From NCBI RefSeq assembly GCF_029309835.1, contig NZ_JARJHL010000005.1, positions 1 through 64,000 of the forward strand: a stretch of 64,000 nucleotides of DNA, in the 5' to 3' direction. Every line of letters begins with the position of its first letter. Positions within the stretch are counted from its first letter, which is position 1. Positions 51,923-60,097 of this stretch are shown in pieces. The notes beneath the pieces are model-generated. The model saw only the letters and a list, made by a program, of their open reading frames with translations. It did no database searches and was not told the origin of the DNA. The stretch comes from Paracoccus sp. DMF-8. GTDB lineage: Bacteria; Pseudomonadota; Alphaproteobacteria; Rhodobacterales; Rhodobacteraceae. Made by a program: the position numbers and the translations under genes.

Positions 51923-54206
51923 AGCGTCCCTCGGCTTTCAGCACCGCCGGCGTCAGCCCCGCCGGGGCAAGGATATCGGTCAATGCAGCCGTCACGCCCT
52001 CCGCCATCGCGCGCCCGCCACAAACCATGATGCGGGCGCCCGAGCGGATCATCGTCAGCACCTCGGCCGCCTCATGGCGCAGCGCGTCCTGGACGTAGTA
52101 CGGGCGCGGCCCGCGCGACGTGGCGGTGGTCAGCCGGGCAAGGCGGCCTTCCCGCTGCCAGCCGGCGAGTTCCTCGGCAAAGAGGAAGTCGCTTTCTCGG
52201 GCGCGCAGGCCGAAAAACAGGTGCACCGGTCGGGCAAGGCGGCCTTCCCGCTGCCAGCCGGCGAGTTCCTCGGCAAAGAGGAAGTCGCTTTCTCGGGCGC
52301 GCAGGCCGAAAAACAGGTGCACCGGTCGGGCGTGGCGGTTGGCGCGGATCATGCCCGCCAACGGTCCGATTCCGGTGCCGGCGCCGATCAGGATCAGCGG
52401 GGCGCGCCCGTGGCCGGAGTGAAACCCGGGGTTGGGGCGGATGAAGGCGCGAATGGTGCTGCCCGGCTCCAGCGCCACCAGCTGCCCCGAACACAGCCCG
52501 CCGGGTTGCTTGCGCACGACGATCTCGACAAAGCCGTCGCGGCTGCCTGAGGCCAGCGAATAGAGGCGCGGCACAGCGTCCCCCTCGGGCAGCACCGCCA
52601 GCAGGTCGCCGGCCCGGAAGCGTGCGAATCCGCGCCGCATCAGCCGTTGCCAAAACCCCGCGCGCGGCAGGGCAAAACGCAGGATCGCGGTCGGGGCCTG
52701 CACCTCCGCGCCGTAGTCGCGCCGCGAGACCAGCGTCAGGGCCTCGGTGGCGGGCTGGGCCGGCTGATGGACCAGTTCCAGCTCGAGGCCGAGTGTCCGC
52801 CCGAGCGCGCGGCCCCAGCGGGCGAAATCCTGCGGCGACTGGCGGTCCACCGCGTCAGGCGGCAGAAGTTCCGTCCAGCCCTTCGCGGTCAGCAGCTGCG
52901 CGACCTCGTCGGCAAAGGCGCAGAAGGCCGGAAAACTGTGATCGCCGAAGCCCAACACCGCGACCGGTACGCCGGAAAGGGCCGGGGCATGTTCCAGCCG
53001 CTCGATGAAACCCTTGGCCGAGGCCGGGGCCATCCCGTCGCCATAGGTGGCGGCAAGGATCAGCAGGCGCTTCGCCGCCCGGTAGCATGCGGGATCGAAG
53101 GCGGTCATGGGCGCCACATGGACGGACTGCCCAGCCTCGCTCAGCGCGCGGTGCAGCGTGGCGGCAAAGCCCCAGGTGCTGCCGGCCTCGGAGCCGACGA
53201 AGATGACAGTCTCGGCCCGGCCTGCCGAAGCGTTTCTGCGGATGCGCGGGCGTGCCCGCCAGCCTGCCAGCCAGAGGGCAAACCCGCTCACTGCCAGTGC
53301 CGGCACCGAAAGCGCCATCAGACCCAGGACGAGACCGATGACCGCCGCGCCGCGCCCGGTATGCAGCATCGTGAAGGTATCCGTGACCCGCGACAATGCC
53401 GGAGCATCGGTCCAGGCCAGAACCTCGCCCGTGCCCTGATCGAGATAGCCAGCGCCCCGGTCGGTCTTCAGCGTGAAGGCGTCGGCGGGATCGGTCGGGT
53501 CGGGAAAGCTCAGATCGCGCAGCGCGGCCACCGGCAGATCGGCAAGCGCCGCGATATGGTTGGGGGCGATCCCGGTCTGGCCGCTGGTCGTGGCCGGAAA
53601 GAGCGGCGCCCGCGCCTGATCAGGCAGCAGTCCGAAGGTCGAGGCCGTCATCCACAGCGCGGTCAGCGCGGAAAGCGCCAGACCCGCCACCGCTATACGC
53701 GCCAGTTCGACATGCAGCCGTGCCGCCGGCCCCCCGCGCGCGGGGCCGAACCAGCGGCGCCAGCCGCCCATGCGCCGCGCAATCAAAGCCGCCCCCGAGG
53801 CGCACAGCAGCAGCATGACCCCCGCACCCGCCGCCATGACCAGTCGGCCCGTATCGCCCGCGAACAGCTGCCGATGCAGGTTGACCAGCCAGCGTTCGAC
53901 CGGGTTGGCATCGGCCGACGCTACGCCTTGCCCGGTCGCCGGGTCGATCACCGCCGCCCCGGGCGTGCCATCCTCGAACCACCAGGCCGTGATGCGTCCT
54001 GAGGGTGCGCGGCGGATCTGCTCGACCCCCGGATACTCGGCCTGCACGCGGGCGGCGAGGTCGCCCACGCTCAGCCCGGCGGCCGCCCGTGGCGCGGCGA
54101 ACTGCTCGATCACCGGAAAGACCGACAGCGCCGCGCCGCTCACCGCCAGCAGGGCGACAAGCAGCAGGCCGGCCAGCCCCGGCCAGCGGTGAAGCAAGCG
54201 GATCAT
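51903..54206 (-). CDS. PepSY-TM flavodoxin/FNR-type reductase
   Basis: 767 residues. The N-terminal ~340 form a PepSY-associated membrane module: first helix (LAGLLLVALLAVSGAALSVF), PepSY-like periplasmic part and three more helices. Then a flavodoxin domain (FVGSEAGSTWGFAATLHRAL) and a sulfite-reductase-type FAD/NADPH domain (RLYSLASGS, GAGTGIGPLAGMI, YVQDALR, and a C-terminal YVEDVF). It should pass electrons from NADPH across the membrane, as in iron- or flavin-linked reductases. A 96-bp exact tandem duplication puts 32 extra residues (HLFFGLRARESDFLFAEEL repeated) into the nucleotide-binding domain. The frame is kept. Confidence 0.87.
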   Translation of the reverse strand: MIRLLHRWPGLAGLLLVALLAVSGAALSVFPVIEQFAAPRAAAGLSVGDLAARVQAEYPGVEQIRRAPSGRITAWWFEDGTPGAAVIDPATGQGVASADANPVERWLVNLHRQLFAGDTGRLVMAAGAGVMLLLCASGAALIARRMGGWRRWFGPARGGPAARLHVELARIAVAGLALSALTALWMTASTFGLLPDQARAPLFPATTSGQTGIAPNHIAALADLPVAALRDLSFPDPTDPADAFTLKTDRGAGYLDQGTGEVLAWTDAPALSRVTDTFTMLHTGRGAAVIGLVLGLMALSVPALAVSGFALWLAGWRARPRIRRNASAGRAETVIFVGSEAGSTWGFAATLHRALSEAGQSVHVAPMTAFDPACYRAAKRLLILAATYGDGMAPASAKGFIERLEHAPALSGVPVAVLGFGDHSFPAFCAFADEVAQLLTAKGWTELLPPDAVDRQSPQDFARWGRALGRTLGLELELVHQPAQPATEALTLVSRRDYGAEVQAPTAILRFALPRAGFWQRLMRRGFARFRAGDLLAVLPEGDAVPRLYSLASGSRDGFVEIVVRKQPGGLCSGQLVALEPGSTIRAFIRPNPGFHSGHGRAPLILIGAGTGIGPLAGMIRANRHARPVHLFFGLRARESDFLFAEELAGWQREGRLARPVHLFFGLRARESDFLFAEELAGWQREGRLARLTTATSRGPRPYYVQDALRHEAAEVLTMIRSGARIMVCGGRAMAEGVTAALTDILAPAGLTPAVLKAEGRYVEDVF
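52135..52326. repeat. 96-bp exact tandem duplication within the reductase gene
   Basis: Units 52135-52230 and 52231-52326 are identical. Being a multiple of three, the duplication inserts 32 residues in frame. Identity of the units means it is recent or an assembly artefact. Confidence 0.92.
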
Positions 54207-54218
54207 CGGCCGGCTCCG

Positions 54219-54689
54219 TCACATGTCGTATTTGAGGCTGGCGACGTAGCGGCGGCCCGGCGTGGGCTTGCCTGCGCCTTGCGTGGTCAGGGGCACCGCC
54301 ACGTCGTCGGGGCTGTCGCGCATATCCTCGACGGCGGCATCGACATGCAGGACATAGCCCGCGTCAAACAGCGCATCGGCCAGGTCGAGCGTGATTTCCA
54401 GCGTCCGGCCCGCGCCGACACTGGCGCCGGTGATGCCGTCGATCTGCGCCGGATCGCCACCGGTGGCGCGATACCAGCCGGCAAGCGAATCGTAGTATTT
54501 CGACTTGCCCCCGGCGACCCAGAGCGTGCCTGCATAGCGGCCCGCGGCATCGGTTAGGTAAAGCACCAGATAGGCGCCGTCGCCGCCGTAGTTGTTCAGC
54601 GTGGTGGTGAAGGTGACTGGCCGGGCTGCGGCGAGGCCGGGCGCCACGAGGGCCGAGGTCAGTGCAAATGCTGCAATGGCGGATTTCAT
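54219..54689 (-). CDS. Exported DUF2271 protein with a flavinylation-type motif
   Basis: 156 residues: signal peptide (SAIAAFALTSALVAPGLAAA) then a DUF2271 domain (TLNNYGGDGAYLVLYLTD, KYYDSLAGWYRATGG). It contains DGITGAS, a match to the Dxx(S/T)GA(S/T) motif at which ApbE attaches FMN in NqrC/RnfG-type proteins; the last Ser would be the acceptor. DUF2271, PepSY reductases and ApbE are known to co-occur. Likely the periplasmic flavoprotein of this set. Start ATG 54689. Confidence 0.82.
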   Translation of the reverse strand: MKSAIAAFALTSALVAPGLAAARPVTFTTTLNNYGGDGAYLVLYLTDAAGRYAGTLWVAGGKSKYYDSLAGWYRATGGDPAQIDGITGASVGAGRTLEITLDLADALFDAGYVLHVDAAVEDMRDSPDDVAVPLTTQGAGKPTPGRRYVASLKYDM

Positions 54690-54715
54690 CTTGTTATCTC
54701 CCTTCATTGGGGGTG

Positions 54716-55096
54716 TCAGTTCACCTGCACTACGGGCGGCTTGCCGTTCTGGAACAGCGGATTGGCGGGTGGGGCGGCCAGCGGGGCGGCCGGTGCGCGC
54801 ACGTCCTCGCGCCGCCGGTCGCGGCCGCCGTCGCGGTGGCGCAGCTTGACGACGTTCAGCGTGGCGGGGTCGAGCTTGGCCTTGATGCGCCGGCCTTCGG
54901 CATCGCGGCCCTCGATCTCCCAGCAGCCGTCATCGGCCTCGATTTCCTCGACGCGCCAGCCAAGGCGGCTCGCGGCCTGCATGGCCGCCTCGCGCGGCTG
55001 CCGTGCGGCACGAGGCGCATGGCAGTCATCCTCCGCCAGCGCAGCCGTTGCCGGCAGCGCCGCAAGGCAAGCGGCGGCAATCCACGGGATCCTCAT
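54716..55096 (-). CDS. Small exported PepSY-domain protein 1
   Basis: 126 residues, signal peptide (AAACLAALPATAALAEDD), one PepSY_2-type domain (GWRVEEIEADDGCWEIEGRD, IKAKLDPATLNVVKLRHRD) and a low-complexity tail. One of three paralogues in tandem (see 55211 and 55724). PepSY domains often bind metals or inhibit proteases; the role here is unknown. Confidence 0.78.
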   Translation of the reverse strand: MRIPWIAAACLAALPATAALAEDDCHAPRAARQPREAAMQAASRLGWRVEEIEADDGCWEIEGRDAEGRRIKAKLDPATLNVVKLRHRDGGRDRRREDVRAPAAPLAAPPANPLFQNGKPPVVQVN

Positions 55097-55210
55097 GGTC
55101 AGTTCATCCTTTTGAAGTGTGTGTGGGGCGACCTTCCCGATCACCGATCTGAAGGCTGGCGCCCGATTGAAATGGCTCCGCGACAACCGGGCCGCGGAGC
55201 ACTGGCGGGA

Positions 55211-55513
55211 TCACTTCGTTTTTTCGGGCCTGGTGCCGTCGCTCCAGCGCTCGACCTTGCCGTCGATGACGTCGAGCGTCTGGGGATCGACGATCATCTC
55301 CAGGTGATTGCCGCCCTGATCGATGACATTGAGTTCGTAGCAGCCATCGTCGAGCTCCATCTTCGAGATGGACCAGCCAAAATCCTTGGTCAGCTGGATG
55401 AGCGATTCCCAGGACTGCATGTTCGCGGTCGGCACGTCGCAATGGGTGTCCGCAAGCGCCGCCCCGGCAGGGATCGCAAGGGCAAGTGCAGCGGCGGTGA
55501 GCAGGGTCTTCAT
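55211..55513 (-). CDS. Small exported PepSY-domain protein 2
   Basis: 100 residues, signal peptide (ALALAIPAGAALADTHC), and a single PepSY_2 domain (GWSISKMELDDGCYELNVID, LEMIVDPQTLDVIDG). Middle member of the tandem trio. The conserved Cys after the signal peptide and the one in DDGC recur in all three, suggesting one disulfide. Confidence 0.78.
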   Translation of the reverse strand: MKTLLTAAALALAIPAGAALADTHCDVPTANMQSWESLIQLTKDFGWSISKMELDDGCYELNVIDQGGNHLEMIVDPQTLDVIDGKVERWSDGTRPEKTK

Positions 55514-55723
55514 GGCGTTTCTCCTCGGTTCGGGTTGCCTGATGTGACCAACCTGGAGGGCGTGACTGACGGGGTGCTGACGCCCGCCGGGAATCTGCTT
55601 CAGCTTGCTGTCAGGGCGGCGGGCGAACCGAGGGGAGGTGCCGACGGTGGTACATGAAACGAAAGCGCCCCGCCGGTGTCCGGCGGAGCGCAAGGCTTTG
55701 ATGAGTCGGGTGCGTGTGCCCCG

Positions 55724-56041
55724 TCAGTCATGGTTCCCTTCCGGTGGGCCCGACCGTCGTCCATCCCTGTCGCGATAACGGATGCGCATCTCGACCAGAT
55801 CGAGATTGCCGGGGTCGATCTTGACCCTGATCTGATGGCCTTCGGCGTCGGTGCCCCGGACTTCGTAGCAACCGTCATCGATCTTGATGCCCGAAATCGT
55901 CCAGCCCCGCTCCTGCGCCAACGCCATCACCGCCTCGCGCGGTTGCCAGTCGGCCATGGGGACGCGGCAATCGTCGTCGGCCAGTGCCGCGCCCGCTGGC
56001 AACACCAGAGCCAGAACCAGCATTGTCAGCGCCTTGCGCAT
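55724..56041 (-). CDS. Small exported PepSY-domain protein 3
   Basis: 105 residues, signal peptide (LVLALVLPAGAALADDDC), PepSY_2 domain (GWTISGIKIDDGCYEVRGTD, IRVKIDPGNLDLVEMRIRY). First of the trio and divergent from the OmpR/HK pair; the 142 bp between are the likely regulated promoter region. PepSY genes next to QseBC-like pairs are often their targets. Confidence 0.78.
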   Translation of the reverse strand: MRKALTMLVLALVLPAGAALADDDCRVPMADWQPREAVMALAQERGWTISGIKIDDGCYEVRGTDAEGHQIRVKIDPGNLDLVEMRIRYRDRDGRRSGPPEGNHD

Positions 56042-56183
56042 TGGTCACACTCCTCCTTGCCAACTCGTTCGCACCCTGATGGCATGGAAAGCTGACAGCA
56101 AACTGAAGCGGCGCCCCGGTTACGGTAAGGCTGCCGTCAGTTGCGGCGGGCAATCCGGAAGCGAGCCGTGAGAGGGAACCACC

Positions 56184-56843
56184 ATGCGCATCCTGCTGAT
56201 CGAGGACGACACGGTGCTGGGCGCGGCGGTGCGCGACCAGATCACAGCGGATGGTCACAGCGCCGACTGGGTGCATCGGCTCGATGCGGCAAGCGAGCAT
56301 CTGAGAACCATCCCCTACGACCTGGTGCTGCTGGATCTGATGCTGCCCGACGGGCGTGGCATTCCCTATCTGCGCGCGCTCCGCGGGCGCGGCAATGCCA
56401 CGCCGGTGATCATCCTCACCGCGCTCCATCAGGTCTCGGACCGCATCGAAGGCCTGAACGCGGGGGCCGACGACTATCTGATCAAGCCCTTCGATCTCGC
56501 GGAGCTCACGGCGCGGATCGGCTCGGTCGCGCGCCGCTATGCCGGCAACCCCAACCCGCTGATCCAGCATGGCGATCTGGAAATCGACCTTGCCGCGCGC
56601 AGCGTTCATCGCGCCGGCAGGCTCGTGCCGCTGACGGCGCGCGAATGGGCGCTGTTCGAGGCCCTGCTGGGCCATCCCGGCCAACTGTTCTCGAAGGCAC
56701 AGCTCGAGGACAAGCTTTACGCTTTCGGCGCCGAGGTCGAAAGCAACACCATTGAGGTCCATGTCAGCCGCCTGCGCAAGAAGCTGGGCACCAGCGTCAT
56801 CGAGACCGAGCGCGGCCTCGGCTATCGGCTGGGTCGCGGATGA
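56184..56843 (+). CDS. OmpR-family response regulator
   Basis: 219 residues. REC domain with LIEDDT, phosphoacceptor in LVLLDLMLPDGRG and Lys in LIKPFDL; the C-terminal winged helix has TAREWALFEALLGHPGQLFS and VESNTIEVHVSRLRKKLG. QseB/TctD-like. Overlaps the kinase by ATGA. It should control the divergent PepSY-DUF2271-reductase-ApbE genes; this is an inference from position. Confidence 0.92.
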   Translation: MRILLIEDDTVLGAAVRDQITADGHSADWVHRLDAASEHLRTIPYDLVLLDLMLPDGRGIPYLRALRGRGNATPVIILTALHQVSDRIEGLNAGADDYLIKPFDLAELTARIGSVARRYAGNPNPLIQHGDLEIDLAARSVHRAGRLVPLTAREWALFEALLGHPGQLFSKAQLEDKLYAFGAEVESNTIEVHVSRLRKKLGTSVIETERGLGYRLGRG

Positions 56844-58249
56844 GGGCACCCGCAAGCCTGCGGGGCCGGCTGGCGCTCTGGCTGGGGCTGGCGCTGGTGG
56901 CGCTGTGGCTGGCAACCGCCCTGCTGACCGCCGGACTGATGCGGCGTGAATTGGACGCGCTGTTCGACTCGGCGCTTCAGGAAAGCGCCGAACGCCTGCT
57001 GCCTCTCGCTGTCAACGATGTGCTGGGTCGCGGCCCGGCCGACGAGAATGACGAGGACGATCCACGCATTCTGGGCGTCATCGCTCCGCATGACGAGTTC
57101 CTGACCTATGTGTTGCGCGACCCGGCCGGTCGGGTGCTGCTGCAATCGCATGCTGTCGATCCGGCCGGGTTTCCGCCTTGGGACGGGCCGGGGTTTCGCA
57201 GCACGGCGACGCTTCGCCTCTACAATATCGCCGCATTGCGAGACACGGTGCGACTGACCGTGGCCGAGCCGCTGGCCCACCGCGCCTGCATCGCGCGCGA
57301 GGCGCTGTGGATGTTGCTGCTGCCGCTTCTGGTGGTGGTGCCGCTGGCCTTCGCGGCGATATGGCTGGCGCTGCGGGCGGGACTTGCGCCACTGCAACGC
57401 TGGCGCGAGCGGCTGGCGGCGCGTGGCGCGCGGGATCTGTCGCCGGTGTCCGCGGGCGATCTGCCTTCGGAACTCGCCCCGATCGCCGCCACGCTCGATG
57501 ATGTGCTCTGCCGCCTGTCCGCCGCTTTCGAGGCCGAGCGGAGTTTCGCCGCCAACGCCGCGCATGAGCTGCGCACCCTGCTGGCCGGCGCCATCGCCCG
57601 GGCACAGCGTCTTCAGGCCGAGACGGCGGACCCGGCCGCGCGGATGCGCGCGGCCGCGATGGAGGCGGCGCTGAAACGCCTGCTACGGGTCAGCGAGCGC
57701 CTGATGCAGCTTGCCCGCGCCGAGGGGGCGAGGCTGCGCCGGGACAGCGCCGCCGATCTGTGCCCCGTGGTGCGGATACTGGTCGAGGAACAGGGCCGCG
57801 ACGCGGGCGACGAGCGCATCCGCCTTCGCCTGCCCGAAGCGGCGGTTCTGTCCGACCTCGACCCGGATGCGCTGGCCATCATCTTGCGCAACCTGATCGA
57901 CAACGCACTGCGCCACGGCGATCCGGCAAAACCGGTCGACGTGACGCTCACCTCAGAGGGCATCCTACGTGTGTCCAATGACGGCCTGTCCATCCCTCCC
58001 GAAACGCTTGCCCGTCTCGCCACCCGCTTTACCCGCGCCGGCAGCAGCGCCGAAGGCAGCGGCCTCGGCCTCGCCATCGTCGCCACCATCGCCGAGCGCA
58101 TCGGATCACGCCTGCATCTGACCTCTCCGCGCCCCGGCGCTACAAGCGGCCTCACCGCGGAGATGATGCTGCCCTGCGCTTCCGACTGTGAGGTCGAGAA
58201 GCGGGACAATCGTCCCAGCCGTCATAGTGTGAGTTCAAGCGCGTCTTAA
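56840..58249 (+). CDS. Sensor histidine kinase with an altered H box
   Basis: 469 residues of the QseC/TctE type: two membrane helices (LALWLGLALVALWLATALL, LWMLLLPLLVVVPLAFAAI) around an acidic periplasmic domain, then HisKA and ATPase domains (IILRNLIDNALRHG, GSGLGLAIVATIAERIG). The phosphoacceptor region reads AAHELRTLLAG; the Pro after RT, near-invariant in such boxes, is Leu. The His itself is present. The C-terminal ~25 residues after the G2 box are atypical and may derive from junction DNA. The periplasmic acidic run DENDEDD could bind cations. Confidence 0.88.
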   Translation: MRAPASLRGRLALWLGLALVALWLATALLTAGLMRRELDALFDSALQESAERLLPLAVNDVLGRGPADENDEDDPRILGVIAPHDEFLTYVLRDPAGRVLLQSHAVDPAGFPPWDGPGFRSTATLRLYNIAALRDTVRLTVAEPLAHRACIAREALWMLLLPLLVVVPLAFAAIWLALRAGLAPLQRWRERLAARGARDLSPVSAGDLPSELAPIAATLDDVLCRLSAAFEAERSFAANAAHELRTLLAGAIARAQRLQAETADPAARMRAAAMEAALKRLLRVSERLMQLARAEGARLRRDSAADLCPVVRILVEEQGRDAGDERIRLRLPEAAVLSDLDPDALAIILRNLIDNALRHGDPAKPVDVTLTSEGILRVSNDGLSIPPETLARLATRFTRAGSSAEGSGLGLAIVATIAERIGSRLHLTSPRPGATSGLTAEMMLPCASDCEVEKRDNRPSRHSVSSSAS

Positions 58250-58278
58250 TTTTGTGAATATAATCAATATATTAATTT

Positions 58279-58314
58279 GGAGAAGGTTGGATATCAGGCC
58301 CACTCCCTCCGCCA
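58279..58314 (+). repeat. 36-nt att-like motif, copy C
   Basis: Nearly the same as copy A (1956), and followed by sequence matching the tRNA-Ser downstream flank, CACTTGCCC and on. It ends CCCTCCGCCA, like a tRNA-Ser 3' end. It is the best candidate for a right attachment site of an island that begins at tRNA-Ser 29388. Confidence 0.6.
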
Positions 58315-58475
58315 CTTGCCCTCGCGAAAGCGTGCTCCCGATCCGAAAGCCGCCGGATTTATCCGTTGTTTTCGAGGGTTATATGACGCGGGCTGTTAAC
58401 CGGCACCGGCACCAAGAGGCCCGGAAGTGTTCTCTCCGGGCCGATATTCTCCGGACCTGTTAACCGCGCCATTCC
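58309..58475 (+). repeat. tRNA-Ser downstream flank, right copy
   Basis: Aligns over about 165 bp with 29472-29640 (see that entry). The terminator stem present in the left copy is partly lost here. The remaining 150 bases to the phage gene show nothing that I can call a gene. Confidence 0.75.
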
Positions 58476-58628
58476 GGTTAATTTCCGTATCTACCTGTAA
58501 ACCAAGGGGAAAACCAGACCAGGCGGCTGGAAACCGTTGGCAGGGGCAAATCCCTTCGCCCGCGACTGAAATCGAAACGGCCGGATCAGCCCAGATAGTC
58601 CGTTCCGGCCTCACCTTCATATAGTGCC

Positions 58629-59717
58629 CTGATCGATGTCGCTGCCGCGACCGCGGCGCGCGTCGATGCCTCGGTCATCCTCGCGGCACAGGCGCAGAAG
58701 CACGTCACCCACAACGAGGCGCTGCGGATCCTCGACGGGCTCGTCCAGCTCTCAGTGCTCGACCGGAACCTTACAGCGCCGCCCGGCAGCCCTGCGGATG
58801 GCGACCGCTACATCGTCGGCTCGGGCGCGACGGGCGACTGGGCGGGGTGGGACCTGAATGTGGCGCTGTGGGCGGACGGCGCGTGGCTGCGTCTGCCTCC
58901 GAGGACCGGCTGGCGGACTTGGGTCGAGGATGAAGGACTGCTGCTGGTATACGATGGCGCGGGCTGGATCGGGACCACGCCGGACGTGCTGCAGAACCTC
59001 GCGCTGCTCGGGATCGGCACCACGGCCGACGCCTCGAACCCGTTCTCGGCCAAGCTCAATGCGGCGCTCTGGACGGCGAAGACCGTGGCCGAGGGCGGAA
59101 CGGGCGATCTGTTCTACACCATGAACAAGGAGGCCGCGGGCGACGATCTCGGGCTGACCCTGCAGACCGGCTTCGTCACCAAGGCGCTGGTTGGGCTGTT
59201 CGGTTCGGACAGGTTCCGCCCGGCGGTCTCGGCCGACGGCAGCACCTTCTTCGACGGGCTCAGCGTCGACAACGCCACCGGCATCGTCGACCAGCCCCGG
59301 CTGCCCCGGTTCAAGGCGTATACCAACTACGACAACTATGTCGGCGTCGGGACCTGGACGAAGATCGGCCTGAACAACACCGACTACAACGACCAGGGCG
59401 CCTTCGACGCCAAGAACAACCATTTCGTGGCGCCCGTGGACGGCACCTACCTCTTCGGCGCGACGCTACTCTACAAGGTCAACGCCAGCACGACCGCGCG
59501 CATGCGGGGGCGGCTGGTGCTGAACGGGACGACGGAAATCCGCGGCTCGATGGGTGAGACCTCCGCCACCCACGTCTCGCTCGCCACCGCGATCTGGCTG
59601 CAGACCATGGTCCCGCTGACGGCCGGCGATACCGTCGAGCTGCAGGGGTATTTCCGGGTCGCGGACGGGTATTTCGCGGCCGATCACACGTCCTTCTGGG
59701 GCTGCAAGATCGGCTGA
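58629..59717 (+). CDS. DUF2793 phage tail protein, 5' truncated
   Basis: The open frame contains the DUF2793 start region (ILAAQAQKHVTHNEALRIL) and core (LYDGAGW-type LLVYDGAGWIGTTPDVLQ), then a long spacer and a C1q/TNF-like beta-jelly-roll C terminus (GTYLFGATLLYKVNAST to FWGCKIG). No start codon with a ribosome-binding site precedes the conserved N terminus; the first usable one, GTG 58755, would cut it. So the gene lost its beginning at the element boundary. It is probably a tail-fibre or host-contact protein. Confidence 0.75.
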   Translation: MIDVAAATAARVDASVILAAQAQKHVTHNEALRILDGLVQLSVLDRNLTAPPGSPADGDRYIVGSGATGDWAGWDLNVALWADGAWLRLPPRTGWRTWVEDEGLLLVYDGAGWIGTTPDVLQNLALLGIGTTADASNPFSAKLNAALWTAKTVAEGGTGDLFYTMNKEAAGDDLGLTLQTGFVTKALVGLFGSDRFRPAVSADGSTFFDGLSVDNATGIVDQPRLPRFKAYTNYDNYVGVGTWTKIGLNNTDYNDQGAFDAKNNHFVAPVDGTYLFGATLLYKVNASTTARMRGRLVLNGTTEIRGSMGETSATHVSLATAIWLQTMVPLTAGDTVELQGYFRVADGYFAADHTSFWGCKIG

Positions 59718-59736
59718 GCGGAGGAAGGAGGATCCG

Positions 59737-60024
59737 ATGAACCCACCCCGATCCGAGGGCTTCGTGCGGATACCCGACGCCGAGTTCGAGGCCATCCTGA
59801 CCCGCGCGGCCGAAGAAGGCGCGAAACGTGCGCTGGCCGATGTGGGCCTCGACGGCGACGAGGCCGCGCTCGACATCCGCGATCTGCGCTCCTTGGTCGA
59901 CTGCATCCGGCTGGTGCGCCGCACCGCCATGCAGACCGCCGTCCGCATGATCACCACCGGCGTCATGCTGGCGCTGCTCGCCGGGATCGCGATCAAGCTG
60001 AAGATCTTCGGCGGCGGCCCGTAG
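59737..60024 (+). CDS. DUF6127-like phage protein
   Basis: 95 residues: EGFVRIPDAEFEAILTRAAE at the start, an Arg/Leu-rich middle and one C-terminal membrane helix (ITTGVMLALLAGIAIKLKIF). Small membrane proteins of this type lie between tail and endolysin genes in related prophages. It begins 19 bases after the DUF2793 stop with AGGAAGGAGG as ribosome-binding site. Confidence 0.68.
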   Translation: MNPPRSEGFVRIPDAEFEAILTRAAEEGAKRALADVGLDGDEAALDIRDLRSLVDCIRLVRRTAMQTAVRMITTGVMLALLAGIAIKLKIFGGGP

Positions 60025-60059
60025 CCGCGCCCCATCCCCATTCATCAGCCCAACCGCAC

Positions 60060-60080
60060 CCGCCCTCGAGGCGGATTTTT
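60060..60080 (+). terminator. Rho-independent terminator between DUF6127 and endolysin
   Basis: CCGCC, loop CTCGA, GGCGG, then ATTTTT. It ends 17 bases before the endolysin start and overlaps its leader, so it could also attenuate lysis genes. Confidence 0.7.
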
Positions 60081-60097
60081 CGTTTTCGGAGGACTCC

